A stretch of DNA of 12,890 nt from CADDZP01 sp035948135 (lineage in GTDB: Bacteria; Actinomycetota; Acidimicrobiia; Acidimicrobiales; AC-14): assembly GCA_035948135.1 (NCBI GenBank), contig DASZJL010000049.1:1-12890 (forward strand), in the 5' to 3' direction. How positions within the stretch are numbered: position 1 is the stretch's first letter; every line of letters begins with the position of its first letter. Both the position numbers and the translations under genes were made by a program. This document shows, piece after piece, positions 1-6,252 of this stretch. Under the pieces are notes generated by a model that was given only the letters and a program-made list of their open reading frames with translations, had not been told where the DNA came from and ran no database searches.

Positions 1-1
1 C

Positions 2-595
2 GGCAACCCGGGCGACGACGTCCTCAGCGTCGTGGCCAACGCCGAGCTCGACAGCCGGCCGCTGACCGACGAGATGGCTGCAGGCATGGCGTACCTGCTC
101 GTCGTCGCCGGCATCGACACGACGTGGAGCGCGCTCGGCACTGCGCTCTGGCATCTCGGGACGCGCCCCGACGACCTCGCGCCGCTGGCCGGCGACCCGA
201 CGCTCGTGCCGGTCGCGGTCGAGGAGTTTCTCCGGCTGTACGCGCCGGTGTCGGTGGGCCGTATTGCCACGGTCGACACCGAGGTCGGAGGCTGCCCGCT
301 GCGCGCCGGAGAGCGGGTGCTGGTGCCGTTCGGTTCCGGGAACCGCGACCCGATTCACTTCGACCGACCCGACGAGTTCGTGCTCGGGCGAGAGAGCAAC
401 CGCCACGCGGCTTTTGGCCTCGGGATCCACCGCTGCCTGGGGTCGAACCTCGCTCGCCTGGAGCTGCGGGTCGCGCTGGAGGAGTGGCTGGCGGTGTTCC
501 CTAGGTTCCGGGTGACCGATCCTGTCGCCGTCACGTGGACGCTCGGCCACGTACGTGGGCCGCACGCCGTGCCGATCGAGATCCTCGATGCCTGA
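2..595 (+). CDS. Cytochrome P450, C-terminal part (5' end outside window)
   Basis: This is the last 197 residues of a bacterial soluble class I cytochrome P450, a heme monooxygenase that receives electrons from a ferredoxin and inserts one oxygen atom into an organic substrate. The frame is open from base 2, so the N-terminal half lies upstream of the window. Visible motifs, counted from the first full codon, are the I-helix oxygen-activation motif AGIDTT (residues 36-41), the K-helix ExxR as EFLR (75-78), and the heme loop FGLGIHRCLG (138-147) with the axial cysteine at 145. The TGA stop at 593-595 lies inside the start of the next gene, and a 3Fe-4S ferredoxin follows two genes later, so the three probably form one operon. 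The family is certain. I cannot assign a CYP number or substrate from this fragment. Confidence 0.96.
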   Translation, partial: GNPGDDVLSVVANAELDSRPLTDEMAAGMAYLLVVAGIDTTWSALGTALWHLGTRPDDLAPLAGDPTLVPVAVEEFLRLYAPVSVGRIATVDTEVGGCPLRAGERVLVPFGSGNRDPIHFDRPDEFVLGRESNRHAAFGLGIHRCLGSNLARLELRVALEEWLAVFPRFRVTDPVAVTWTLGHVRGPHAVPIEILDA

Positions 596-1277
596 ACGGC
601 CCGACGCGACGTTCCTGCTCGGCGTCCGCGGCGTGACGGAGCTGGTCCTGGTCCGCCACGCCAAGCAAGCGCTCAGCGACGACTTCCTCCGCCAGCCCGT
701 GGGCGAGCTGCGCGACCCGCCACTGTCCGAGCTCGGCGTGCGCCAGGCCAAGGCCGTCGCCACCGCGCTCGGCCCCGAGCCGATCGCCGCGGTGTACGCC
801 AGCAGCAGCGGCCGCGCCCGCGAGACGGCGGCGGTCATCGCGGCCGACCTCAACCTCGAGGCCACCGTCGTCGACGGCATCGAGGAGTTCGGCTTCTTTC
901 GCCAGTTGCCGCCGGACATGGCTGCCCGGGACGCGCTGGGCGAGCTGCGGTTCGAGGGCTTTCAGCGCCGCTGGGCCCGGAGCCGGAGTTGGGACGCGTG
1001 GCCCGGCTCCGAGCCCGCGTCGGACTTCAAGGGCCGGGTGATTGACGCGGTCGAGGGTCTGGTCGCCCGCCACCAAGGTGAGCGGGTGGTCGTGGTCGCC
1101 CATGGTGGCGTGATCAACGCCTACGTCGGCGACTTCCTCGGCACGACCGACGACATGTTCTTCGTGCCCGCCCACGCGTCGATCACGCGCGTGCGGGCGA
1201 GGCACGACCGGCGGGTGCTCATCACGCTGAACGAGGTCCAACACCTCACGGGCCCCGACGACCTGCTCACGTTTTAG
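588..1277 (+). CDS. Histidine phosphatase family protein
   Basis: A 229-residue protein of the histidine phosphatase (phosphoglycerate mutase-like) superfamily, which hydrolyses phosphate esters through a phospho-histidine. The N-terminal catalytic motif reads LVLVRHAKQ, with the nucleophilic His at about residue 24 and its Arg just before it. The second arginine motif is SSSGRARETA. The second catalytic His sits in VVVVAHGGVINAY near the C-terminus. The usual RHG is RHA here, which this superfamily tolerates. ATG 588 overlaps the P450 stop (ATGCCTGA), which suggests translational coupling. A GTG at 633, just before VTELVLVRHA, is an alternative that gives a shorter N-terminus; neither has a strong ribosome-binding site. 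Its place between a P450 and its likely ferredoxin suggests it acts on a product or phosphorylated precursor of the same pathway. The substrate is unknown. Confidence 0.9.
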   Translation: MPERPDATFLLGVRGVTELVLVRHAKQALSDDFLRQPVGELRDPPLSELGVRQAKAVATALGPEPIAAVYASSSGRARETAAVIAADLNLEATVVDGIEEFGFFRQLPPDMAARDALGELRFEGFQRRWARSRSWDAWPGSEPASDFKGRVIDAVEGLVARHQGERVVVVAHGGVINAYVGDFLGTTDDMFFVPAHASITRVRARHDRRVLITLNEVQHLTGPDDLLTF

Positions 1278-1281
1278 GAGG
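1276..1281 (+). promoter_or_regulatory. Ribosome-binding site of the ferredoxin gene
   Basis: A perfect AGGAGG lies 5 nt before ATG 1287 and begins inside the TAG stop codon of the phosphatase gene. It fixes the ferredoxin start. It is stronger than any site I see before the neighbouring genes, so the ferredoxin may be made in excess over the upstream enzymes. Confidence 0.85.
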
Positions 1282-1286
1282 TAGCG

Positions 1287-1481
1287 ATGAAGATCGAGTT
1301 CGCGTCGGACCGCTGCGTCGGCCACGGCCAGTGCTACGCCAACGCCCCCGAACTGTGGGAGCCCGACGACGACGGCTATTCCACCCCCAAGTTCGCCGGC
1401 GACGTCCCGCCCGAGCTCGAAGCCAAGGCCCGCCTGTCGGCCAACTGCTGCCCGGAGTACGCCATCACGATCGTCGAGTAG
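1287..1481 (+). CDS. 3Fe-4S ferredoxin (P450 redox partner)
   Basis: A 64-residue acidic ferredoxin that would shuttle single electrons from a reductase to the P450 encoded two genes upstream. The cluster motif is C10-x2-H13-x2-C16 with a distant C55-P56. The position that would be the second cysteine of a 4Fe-4S protein is His, so three cysteines (10, 16, 55) can bind a 3Fe-4S cluster. This CxxHxxC...CP arrangement is known among actinobacterial P450 ferredoxins. An extra Cys54 lies next to the ligand Cys55. The length matches the family and no domain is missing. No ferredoxin reductase is encoded in the window. The coding end overlaps the end of the convergent TetR gene by 17 nt. Confidence 0.95.
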   Translation: MKIEFASDRCVGHGQCYANAPELWEPDDDGYSTPKFAGDVPPELEAKARLSANCCPEYAITIVE

Positions 1482-2115
1482 GCGCGATCCCTCGCAGGAG
1501 CAGCCGCAGGCCATCCTCGAAGCTGAGCTCGAGGTCCACGCTGACGAGCTCGCCGGCGAGCGCCCGCAGCGTCGGGAACGCGTCGGCCGGCAGCTGAAGG
1601 AGGCGCTGCACGCGATGCACCGCGGCCGGGGAACCGGCTCGCTGTTCGGCCCTGCGCTGGGTGGCGCCCACGGTGTAGGACGTAATCACCGACAGGCCGC
1701 GCACCGCGTCTCTGTCGCTCAACCCTGCGGACCGGAGGGCGCCAAGGATTGCCTCCTCGGCGCGGAAGATGACCGCCGCGTCGACGTGCTGGTACGCGAC
1801 GATCTCAACCAAGGCCGCCTGCTCCAGGACGGCGTGGTGCAGCACCGAGACGACGGCGATGATCGCCTCGTCCCAGGCCATGCCGTCGGTGTCCGGCAGT
1901 GCGATGTCGGCGAGGTAGTGCTCGCCGATCGCACGGATGAGGTCTTGCTTCGTGGCGACGTGGCGGTAGAGCGCCATCGGCGAGCACCCGAGGCGGGCGG
2001 CTAACCGGCGCATCGTCAGCGCGCCGACACCGTCGGCTTCGATCACCTCGACCGCCGCGCCCACCACGGTCTCGAGCGTGAGCGGTGGCGTCTCAGGACG
2101 GCTTCGGGCGGTCAC
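1465..2115 (-). CDS. TetR family transcriptional regulator
   Basis: A 216-residue TetR-type repressor, counted from GTG 2115. The N-terminal helix-turn-helix spans roughly residues 13-60, with recognition-helix segment LGCSPMALYRHVATKQDL. The remainder is an all-helical ligand-binding domain resembling the TetR_C class (segment ITSYTVGATQRRAEQ at about 145-158). I chose GTG 2115 because GGGAG lies 5 nt before it on the minus strand. ATG 2127 (220 aa) and TTG 2145 (226 aa) are in-frame alternatives without such a site. It is divergent from the kinase-SDR-F420 operon and faces a palindrome-rich intergenic region, so it most likely represses that operon and itself. Its 3' end runs 17 nt into the ferredoxin coding sequence. 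Ligand unknown. Confidence 0.93.
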   Translation of the reverse strand: MTARSRPETPPLTLETVVGAAVEVIEADGVGALTMRRLAARLGCSPMALYRHVATKQDLIRAIGEHYLADIALPDTDGMAWDEAIIAVVSVLHHAVLEQAALVEIVAYQHVDAAVIFRAEEAILGALRSAGLSDRDAVRGLSVITSYTVGATQRRAEQRAGSPAAVHRVQRLLQLPADAFPTLRALAGELVSVDLELSFEDGLRLLLRGIAPTRRS

Positions 2116-2120
2116 ACGCG

Positions 2121-2125
2121 CTCCC
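2121..2125 (-). promoter_or_regulatory. Ribosome-binding site favouring the GTG start of the TetR gene
   Basis: On the minus strand GGGAG precedes GTG 2115 by 5 nt. ATG 2127 has only pyrimidine-rich sequence before it. If the minus promoter proposed at 2137-2165 is right, transcripts would begin near 2130. That leaves about 15 nt of leader for GTG but almost none for ATG, and excludes TTG 2145. Confidence 0.5.
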
Positions 2126-2136
2126 ATGCAAAGAGG

Positions 2137-2165
2137 ACTGTACAAGGATCATGTGTACTTGTACA
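2137..2165 (-). promoter_or_regulatory. Putative promoter of the TetR gene
   Basis: Read on the minus strand, TGTACA (2165-2160) and TACAGT (2142-2137) are separated by 17 nt. This is almost a mirror image of the plus-strand promoter, because the region is an inverted repeat. The two promoters would overlap nearly completely and face one another, so one operator could control both. Consensus matches are partial. Confidence 0.4.
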
Positions 2166-2167
2166 CT
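2139..2167 (+). promoter_or_regulatory. Putative promoter of the kinase-SDR-F420 operon
   Basis: TGTACA (2139-2144) and TACACT (2162-2167) are separated by exactly 17 nt and resemble sigma-70-type -35 and -10 boxes. Transcription would start near 2174, about 24 nt before ATG 2198, leaving room for the strong ribosome-binding site. Both boxes lie inside the inverted-repeat cluster, so a bound repressor would block them. Matches to consensus are partial. Confidence 0.45.
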
Positions 2168-2175
2168 ACATGTAC
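2139..2175. promoter_or_regulatory. Candidate TetR operator: cluster of TGTAC inverted repeats
   Basis: Several nested inverted repeats occupy 37 bp. GTGTACTTGTACAC (2153-2166) is a perfect 6-2-6 palindrome. TGTACAAG (2139-2146) pairs with CTTGTACA (2158-2165) across 11 nt. TACATGTA (2167-2174) is a perfect 8-bp palindrome. TGTAC occurs on the plus strand at 2139, 2154, 2161-1 (that is, 2160) and 2171. The stretch is visibly AT-richer than the surrounding coding DNA. Position between a TetR gene and its divergent operon, plus symmetry, is the usual arrangement of a TetR operator. That the adjacent TetR binds it is inference. Confidence 0.75.
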
Positions 2176-2184
2176 TCGTAGAGC

Positions 2185-2193
2185 GGGAGGAGG
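2185..2193 (+). promoter_or_regulatory. Ribosome-binding site of the kinase gene
   Basis: The purine run GGGAGGAGG lies just before ATG 2198 (4 nt from its last G, 7 nt from the first GGAGG). It fixes the start and shows that the longer open frame reaching back to 2078 is not the gene, since that extension would cross the operator and the TetR start. Confidence 0.85.
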
Positions 2194-2197
2194 ACAG

Positions 2198-3292
2198 ATG
2201 GCCGTCGCCGCCGCTGTCATCGTCGACACGATCGAAGAGCTGACCCCGGGCTGGTTCACCGAGACGCTGCGCGACAGCGGCTCGCTCTCGTCTGCCGCGG
2301 CCGTCGCCGCGGTGCGAAGTGAGTTGATCGGCACCGGCCAGGTCGGGATGGTCGTCCGGTGCGAGCTCGACTACGACGGCGATGCGTCCGAAGCGCCGCG
2401 GTCGGTCGTGGTCAAGCTCCCGTCCGCTGAGCCCGGCAACCGCCAGATCGGCATCGCGATGGGCCTGTACGAGAACGAGGTGCGCTTCTACCGAGAGATC
2501 GCGCCCCAGGCCGGGATCACCGCGCCCCGCCTGCACTGGGGCGACGTCGAGCCCGCGACCGGGCGGATCACGCTCGTGATCGACGACCTGACGACCTGCG
2601 CCGAGGTCGGCGACATGATCGCCACGGCGACGCCGGAACAGGCCGAGCTGGCGTTCGCCGAGTTGGTCAAGCTGCAAGCACCCCTATGGAACGACCCCCG
2701 GCTGCGATCGCTGCCGTGGCTGGCCGACCCCTCGCGCGCCCAGATGCTGTTCGACTCCGTCGGGCCGGCGGTCGAGGCCTTCAAGGCTGCCTACGGCGAT
2801 CGTCTCGAGCCTGAACACGTGGCGCTCGTCGAGCGGCTCGGGCCGAAGGCGTCCACCTGGCCGGCCAAGGCGCTGGTGGATCCCCTGGTCGTCGTTCACG
2901 GGGACTTCCGCCTGGACAACATGCTGTTCGGCACGGCGCCGGGCGCGGCGCCGATCTCGATCCTCGACTGGCAGGCGTGCCGGCTCGGGCCGCCGCTGCT
3001 CGACCACAGCATCTTCCTCGGCAGCTGCATGCGTCCCGAGGATCGCCGAGCGCATGAGCGTGACCTGCTGCGCGGCTACCACGAGGGACTGGTGGACGCG
3101 GGCGTGCGGGACTTCACGTTCGAGGATTGCCTCGAGAGCTACCGGATCAGTTCGCTGTACCCGTTCCTGCTGACGGTCAGCATGTCGATGTTCCTGGCGC
3201 ACACCGATCGCGACCGTGACGTCTGGACGCAGCTTCTGCGAGGGAGTGCGGAGCTGGTGCAGGACCTCGGCGCGGCCGAGGTCCTGGAGTAG
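2198..3292 (+). CDS. Phosphotransferase (APH / ecdysteroid-kinase-like)
   Basis: A 364-residue member of the aminoglycoside phosphotransferase-like kinase fold, nearest in style to the small-molecule alcohol kinases grouped with ecdysteroid/choline kinases. It would use ATP to phosphorylate a hydroxyl on a small molecule in the cytoplasm. The candidate ATP-binding lysine is K73 in VVVKLP, followed by the helix segment YENEVRFY (91-98). The hinge-like segment is LVIDDL (126-131). The catalytic loop is HGDFRLDN (234-241), with base D236 and metal-binding N241. The metal-binding aspartate is D257 in ILDWQ. All key residues are present and the length is normal. It is the first gene of a four-gene operon divergent from the TetR gene; the SDR begins 5 nt after its stop. 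An antibiotic-resistance role is possible for the fold, but the oxidoreductase context favours a catabolic or detoxifying alcohol kinase. Confidence 0.87.
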   Translation: MAVAAAVIVDTIEELTPGWFTETLRDSGSLSSAAAVAAVRSELIGTGQVGMVVRCELDYDGDASEAPRSVVVKLPSAEPGNRQIGIAMGLYENEVRFYREIAPQAGITAPRLHWGDVEPATGRITLVIDDLTTCAEVGDMIATATPEQAELAFAELVKLQAPLWNDPRLRSLPWLADPSRAQMLFDSVGPAVEAFKAAYGDRLEPEHVALVERLGPKASTWPAKALVDPLVVVHGDFRLDNMLFGTAPGAAPISILDWQACRLGPPLLDHSIFLGSCMRPEDRRAHERDLLRGYHEGLVDAGVRDFTFEDCLESYRISSLYPFLLTVSMSMFLAHTDRDRDVWTQLLRGSAELVQDLGAAEVLE

Positions 3293-3297
3293 AGGCC

Positions 3298-4095
3298 ATG
3301 GCGATCGTTTCACCTCGCGCGCAGGCGGCGGCGCTGATCACCGGGGCGTCGTCGGGAATCGGCCGCGAGTTGGCGAGGCAGCTGGCGGCCCGCGGCCACG
3401 ATCTCGTCCTGGTCGCTCGGCGCCGAGAGCTGCTCGAGGGGCTCGGTGGTGAACTGCGGGCCGAGCACGGCCGCCACATCGAGGTGGTGGCGTGCGATGT
3501 GTCCGAGCCCGATCAGCGGGTACGGCTGGCCGAGTCGGTACGGGCGACGGGCCTCGAGGTCGAGGTGCTCGTGTTGTGTGCGGGCTTCGGCATGGGGGGC
3601 CAGCTGATCGACCAAGACCCGGACCGGCTGCAGCTGATGATGCGCACCAACGTCGAGTCGACGGTTGCACTCGCGCGGGAGTTCACGCCGGCGATGGCCG
3701 CCCGTCGGCGCGGCTCCGTGCTGATCGTCTCCTCGATGGCGGGCAACCAGCCGATGCCGAACCTGGCCGTGTACTCGGCGACGAAGGCGGCGGTCACGAC
3801 GTTCGCAGAGGCCCTGCACGAGGAGCTCCGCGTCCACGGCGTCAGCGTCACCGCGCTCTGCCCGGGGTCGGTCGCGACCGACTTCGCGCAGATCGCCGAC
3901 ATGGCGCACACCGAACAGCGGTTGCCGAAGGCGCTGGTCGCCACCGCGGCGGATACCGCCGCCGCTGGTCTGACCGCGCTTGACCGCAACCGGCGCGTCT
4001 CGGTCCCGGGATGGGGACCGCGCGCCCTCAACTTCACCGGCGGCCACGCGCCGCGGGCGCTCTGGCTCCGAGCATGTCGCAAGCTGATGGTCTGA
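3298..4095 (+). CDS. Short-chain dehydrogenase/reductase (SDR)
   Basis: A 265-residue classical SDR, an NAD(P)-dependent oxidoreductase interconverting an alcohol and a ketone. The Rossmann glycine motif is TGASSGIG (15-22). The arginines after LVLVA (R41-R43) suggest NADP(H) preference. D67 is in CDVSE, the structural N118 in TNVE, the catalytic Ser in IVSS (145-146), and YxxxK at Y159/K163. PG (189-190) follows as usual. The conserved NNAG motif is replaced by LCAG (93-96), which is a deviation, but the active site is intact. The C-terminal 45 residues are Arg-rich and diverge from the family core. The start is 5 nt after the kinase stop, with AGAGG just upstream. The next gene follows after 11 nt. 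Substrate unknown; a hydroxylated hydrophobic molecule is plausible from the neighbours. Confidence 0.94.
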   Translation: MAIVSPRAQAAALITGASSGIGRELARQLAARGHDLVLVARRRELLEGLGGELRAEHGRHIEVVACDVSEPDQRVRLAESVRATGLEVEVLVLCAGFGMGGQLIDQDPDRLQLMMRTNVESTVALAREFTPAMAARRRGSVLIVSSMAGNQPMPNLAVYSATKAAVTTFAEALHEELRVHGVSVTALCPGSVATDFAQIADMAHTEQRLPKALVATAADTAAAGLTALDRNRRVSVPGWGPRALNFTGGHAPRALWLRACRKLMV

Positions 4096-4106
4096 AAGGA
4101 CTGCGT

Positions 4107-5237
4107 ATGTCATCGATCACCGAACCGCGCATCGCCACGCCCGACTCGACGCTCGCCCCGGTCGCCGAGGACATGAGCGCCTACGTGATCGCCGGGGCGG
4201 TCACGTCTGAACAAGAGGGCTCGCAGTGGGAGACGGTCTCCCGCACGCCGGCCCAGGGGATCGACGACGGCGTCGAGGCCGAGCGGCTGGGTTTCCGCCG
4301 CGTGTGGCTTTCGGAGCGGATCGACATCAAGAACGCCGACGTGATCCTGTCCGGGATCGGCGCCCGCACCTCGCGCATCGAGCTCGGCACCGGCGTCATC
4401 GACCCGACCACTCGGCACGTGTGGCTGACGGCGGCCCTGGCCGCAACGATGCACGCCTGCTACGGGCCGCGGTTCGTGCTCGGCCTGGGCCGGGGTGACG
4501 ACGGCTACTTCCGCGGCACCGGCATCCGGATGGCCAGCTACCCGTACATGAACGACTACCTCGCCATCATCCGGCGGCTTTGGAACGGCGAAGAGGTGAC
4601 CTACGAGGGCCCAGTCGGGAAGTTCGACCGGATGTCGTTCGCCGAGACGTACCACGGCCCGAACCCGGAACTCTGGTTTGCCGGCTTCGCCCTGCCGAAG
4701 GGTGCCCGGTTGATCGCCGAGCATTGCGACGGCGTGCTGCTCCCGCCGATGCTGACACCCGCGGCCGTGGCCGACGCGGTCCAGCGGATACGCACCGAGT
4801 GCGAGCGCATCAACCGCGATCCCGACAGCGTGCGCGTCGCCGCCCTCGTCGTGACCGCGCCCGACATGGACGATTTCGAGGCGCGGGCGATCGCCCACGG
4901 CCGCGCCGTCACGTACCTGCAATACGTGGGCTACGGAGAGATGCTCTGCGACGTCAACCGTTGGGACAAGGCGATGCTCGACGACATCCGCAACCACGAG
5001 CAGTTCGCAGACCTGACGCAGGTGGCGGACCGCGTGTTCCAGCGCCACCAAATGATGGACGTCGCGGCCCACGTTCGCGATGCGTACATGGAGGACTGCT
5101 GCGCATTCGGCACGGTCGACGAGTGCGTGAAGTCGCTCGCTCGCTTCATCGATGCCGGCGCCGACGAGATCGCGACCTACGGCTCCACGCCCGCGCAGAA
5201 CGGGCGTCTCGTCACGGCGTGGCGGGACCGCGCCTGA
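4107..5237 (+). CDS. LLM class F420-dependent oxidoreductase
   Basis: A 376-residue luciferase-like (TIM-barrel) monooxygenase-family protein of the branch that usually uses coenzyme F420 for hydride transfer. Supporting segments are AERLGFRRVWLSER (58-71), TSRIELGTGVIDPTTRH (88-104), the barrel strand GPRFVLGLGRGD (120-131), GEEVTYEGP (161-169) and the C-terminal GTVDECVKSLARFIDAGADE (335-354). It resembles the group often annotated as a probable F420-dependent oxidoreductase in mycobacteria (TIGR03857-like, from memory). ATG 4107 follows AAAGGA by 6 nt; the longer open frame back to 4011 only overlaps the SDR. FMN use cannot be excluded without structural comparison. It is the third gene of the operon, and the next gene begins immediately after its stop. 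Substrate unknown. Confidence 0.9.
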   Translation: MSSITEPRIATPDSTLAPVAEDMSAYVIAGAVTSEQEGSQWETVSRTPAQGIDDGVEAERLGFRRVWLSERIDIKNADVILSGIGARTSRIELGTGVIDPTTRHVWLTAALAATMHACYGPRFVLGLGRGDDGYFRGTGIRMASYPYMNDYLAIIRRLWNGEEVTYEGPVGKFDRMSFAETYHGPNPELWFAGFALPKGARLIAEHCDGVLLPPMLTPAAVADAVQRIRTECERINRDPDSVRVAALVVTAPDMDDFEARAIAHGRAVTYLQYVGYGEMLCDVNRWDKAMLDDIRNHEQFADLTQVADRVFQRHQMMDVAAHVRDAYMEDCCAFGTVDECVKSLARFIDAGADEIATYGSTPAQNGRLVTAWRDRA

Positions 5238-5240
5238 GTG

Positions 5241-6218
5241 ATGCTCACGCACCCGGACCGCGACGAGACGCCCCATCCGCCGGAACCGCACCAGCTGTGG
5301 CAAGAGAGCGCCGCGGTCGCCTGGCTCGACGCCGACGCGGGCATCGGCGGCTACATCCGGATCGGTCACGAGCCCAACTGGGAGGGGGGCACGTGGGCGC
5401 TCGCGTTCGGGGTGGTCACTCGGGATGGTCTGCGGTACCGGCGCAACGACACGGGGTCGCTGACCGATGCCGACCGCCTCGCGCAGGGACTCGGCGCCCG
5501 CGACGGCCGCTTCTTGATCGACTACGACGGTGCTGTCCACATCCGCGCTGAGGACGACCGCTGCCGGCTCGAGCTCGAGGCCCAGGACTTCTATCCGCGT
5601 ACCGACTTCTTCGGGCTGGCTGCCGGTGCGATCCGCGAGGTCGCCAGCAGCCACTTCGAGAGCTCAGGCACAGTGCGCGGCACACTCCTGCTCGACGGAC
5701 AGCCGCACGCCATCGACGGGCTGTTCCATCGCGACCGCAGCTGGGGGATCAGGCACTGGGACACCATCCTGAGCCACCGGTGGGTGGTCGGCACGCTCGG
5801 GCCCGAGCTGTCGTTCGGGCTGATGACGTGGCACGCGGCCGACGGCTCACTGCGGCGCTGGGGATACATCGTGCGGGACGGCGAGCCGGAGGCGGCCGAC
5901 GACGTCGACGTCGTGTTGGCGATGGAGCCCGACGGCGTCACCTACCGGAGCGGCACCGCGACCTGGACCCTCGCGGGCGGCGAGACGATGACGCTCGAAT
6001 GCGAGCCCCTCGACGCAATTGTGGCCGAGCGCCACGGCGTCACCTGGGTCGACGGACTCTGCGCGGTCGAGCACGGAGGCCGGCGCGGCTTCTGCTGCCT
6101 GGAGGCCTCGAACAATCCCCGCGGCGGCAGCCTCCCGGTGCGGACTGCCGTGGGTGCCGCGCTGGAACAAGGTCTGACGCGACGGGAGCCCGCGAGGCTC
6201 GCACCTGTTCGGAGCTAG
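5241..6218 (+). CDS. DUF7064/AttH-like (lipocalin-fold) protein
   Basis: A 325-residue soluble protein without signal peptide or membrane segment. Its most telling segment is GLFHRDRSWGIRHWD (160-174), preceded by a TVRGTLLLDGQPH strand pair. An H-R-D-x-SWG-x-R block of this kind is characteristic of AttH/CrtC-like double-lipocalin proteins and the uncharacterised DUF7064/7065 families, which I recall beside P450, SDR and terpenoid or steroid genes in actinobacteria. Alternating beta-rich segments throughout fit that fold. The RDRSWG histidine, arginine and aspartate could form a binding or catalytic site; related CrtC is a hydratase, but a role here is unproven. The start is ATG 5241, or GTG 5238 directly after the preceding TGA, so translation is probably coupled. 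It is the last gene of the four-gene operon. Family assignment is from motif memory, not a search. Confidence 0.7.
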   Translation: MLTHPDRDETPHPPEPHQLWQESAAVAWLDADAGIGGYIRIGHEPNWEGGTWALAFGVVTRDGLRYRRNDTGSLTDADRLAQGLGARDGRFLIDYDGAVHIRAEDDRCRLELEAQDFYPRTDFFGLAAGAIREVASSHFESSGTVRGTLLLDGQPHAIDGLFHRDRSWGIRHWDTILSHRWVVGTLGPELSFGLMTWHAADGSLRRWGYIVRDGEPEAADDVDVVLAMEPDGVTYRSGTATWTLAGGETMTLECEPLDAIVAERHGVTWVDGLCAVEHGGRRGFCCLEASNNPRGGSLPVRTAVGAALEQGLTRREPARLAPVRS

Positions 6219-6252
6219 CGCTACCGATCACTCTCGCCCAAGACGCAGCGGC
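6219..6252. other. Short convergent intergenic gap
   Basis: Only 34 bp separate the end of the kinase operon from the end of the convergent methyltransferase gene. A small palindrome, TAGCGCTA, spans the stop codon of the upstream gene. I see no GC-rich hairpin followed by a T-run, so no intrinsic terminator is recognisable for either transcript. Confidence 0.6.

Noticed and set aside
531..1514. A 327-residue open frame on the minus strand
   Set aside because: It lies opposite the clearly real phosphatase and ferredoxin genes and shows no recognisable domain.
2078..2197. The upstream extension of the kinase frame
   Set aside because: It would cross the operator and the TetR gene start. The strong ribosome-binding site at 2185-2193 marks ATG 2198.
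2198..3292. An aminoglycoside resistance gene
   Set aside because: The APH-like fold and HGDFRLDN motif are shared by many alcohol kinases. The operon context of SDR and F420 enzymes argues for metabolism instead.
4110..5654. A 514-residue open frame on the minus strand
   Set aside because: It is antisense to the F420 oxidoreductase and the following gene, is very rich in Arg, Val, Gly and His, and shows no family motif. Long antisense frames are expected in GC-rich DNA.
6219..6252. A possible intrinsic terminator between convergent genes
   Set aside because: Only the short palindrome TAGCGCTA is present, without a GC stem and T-run.
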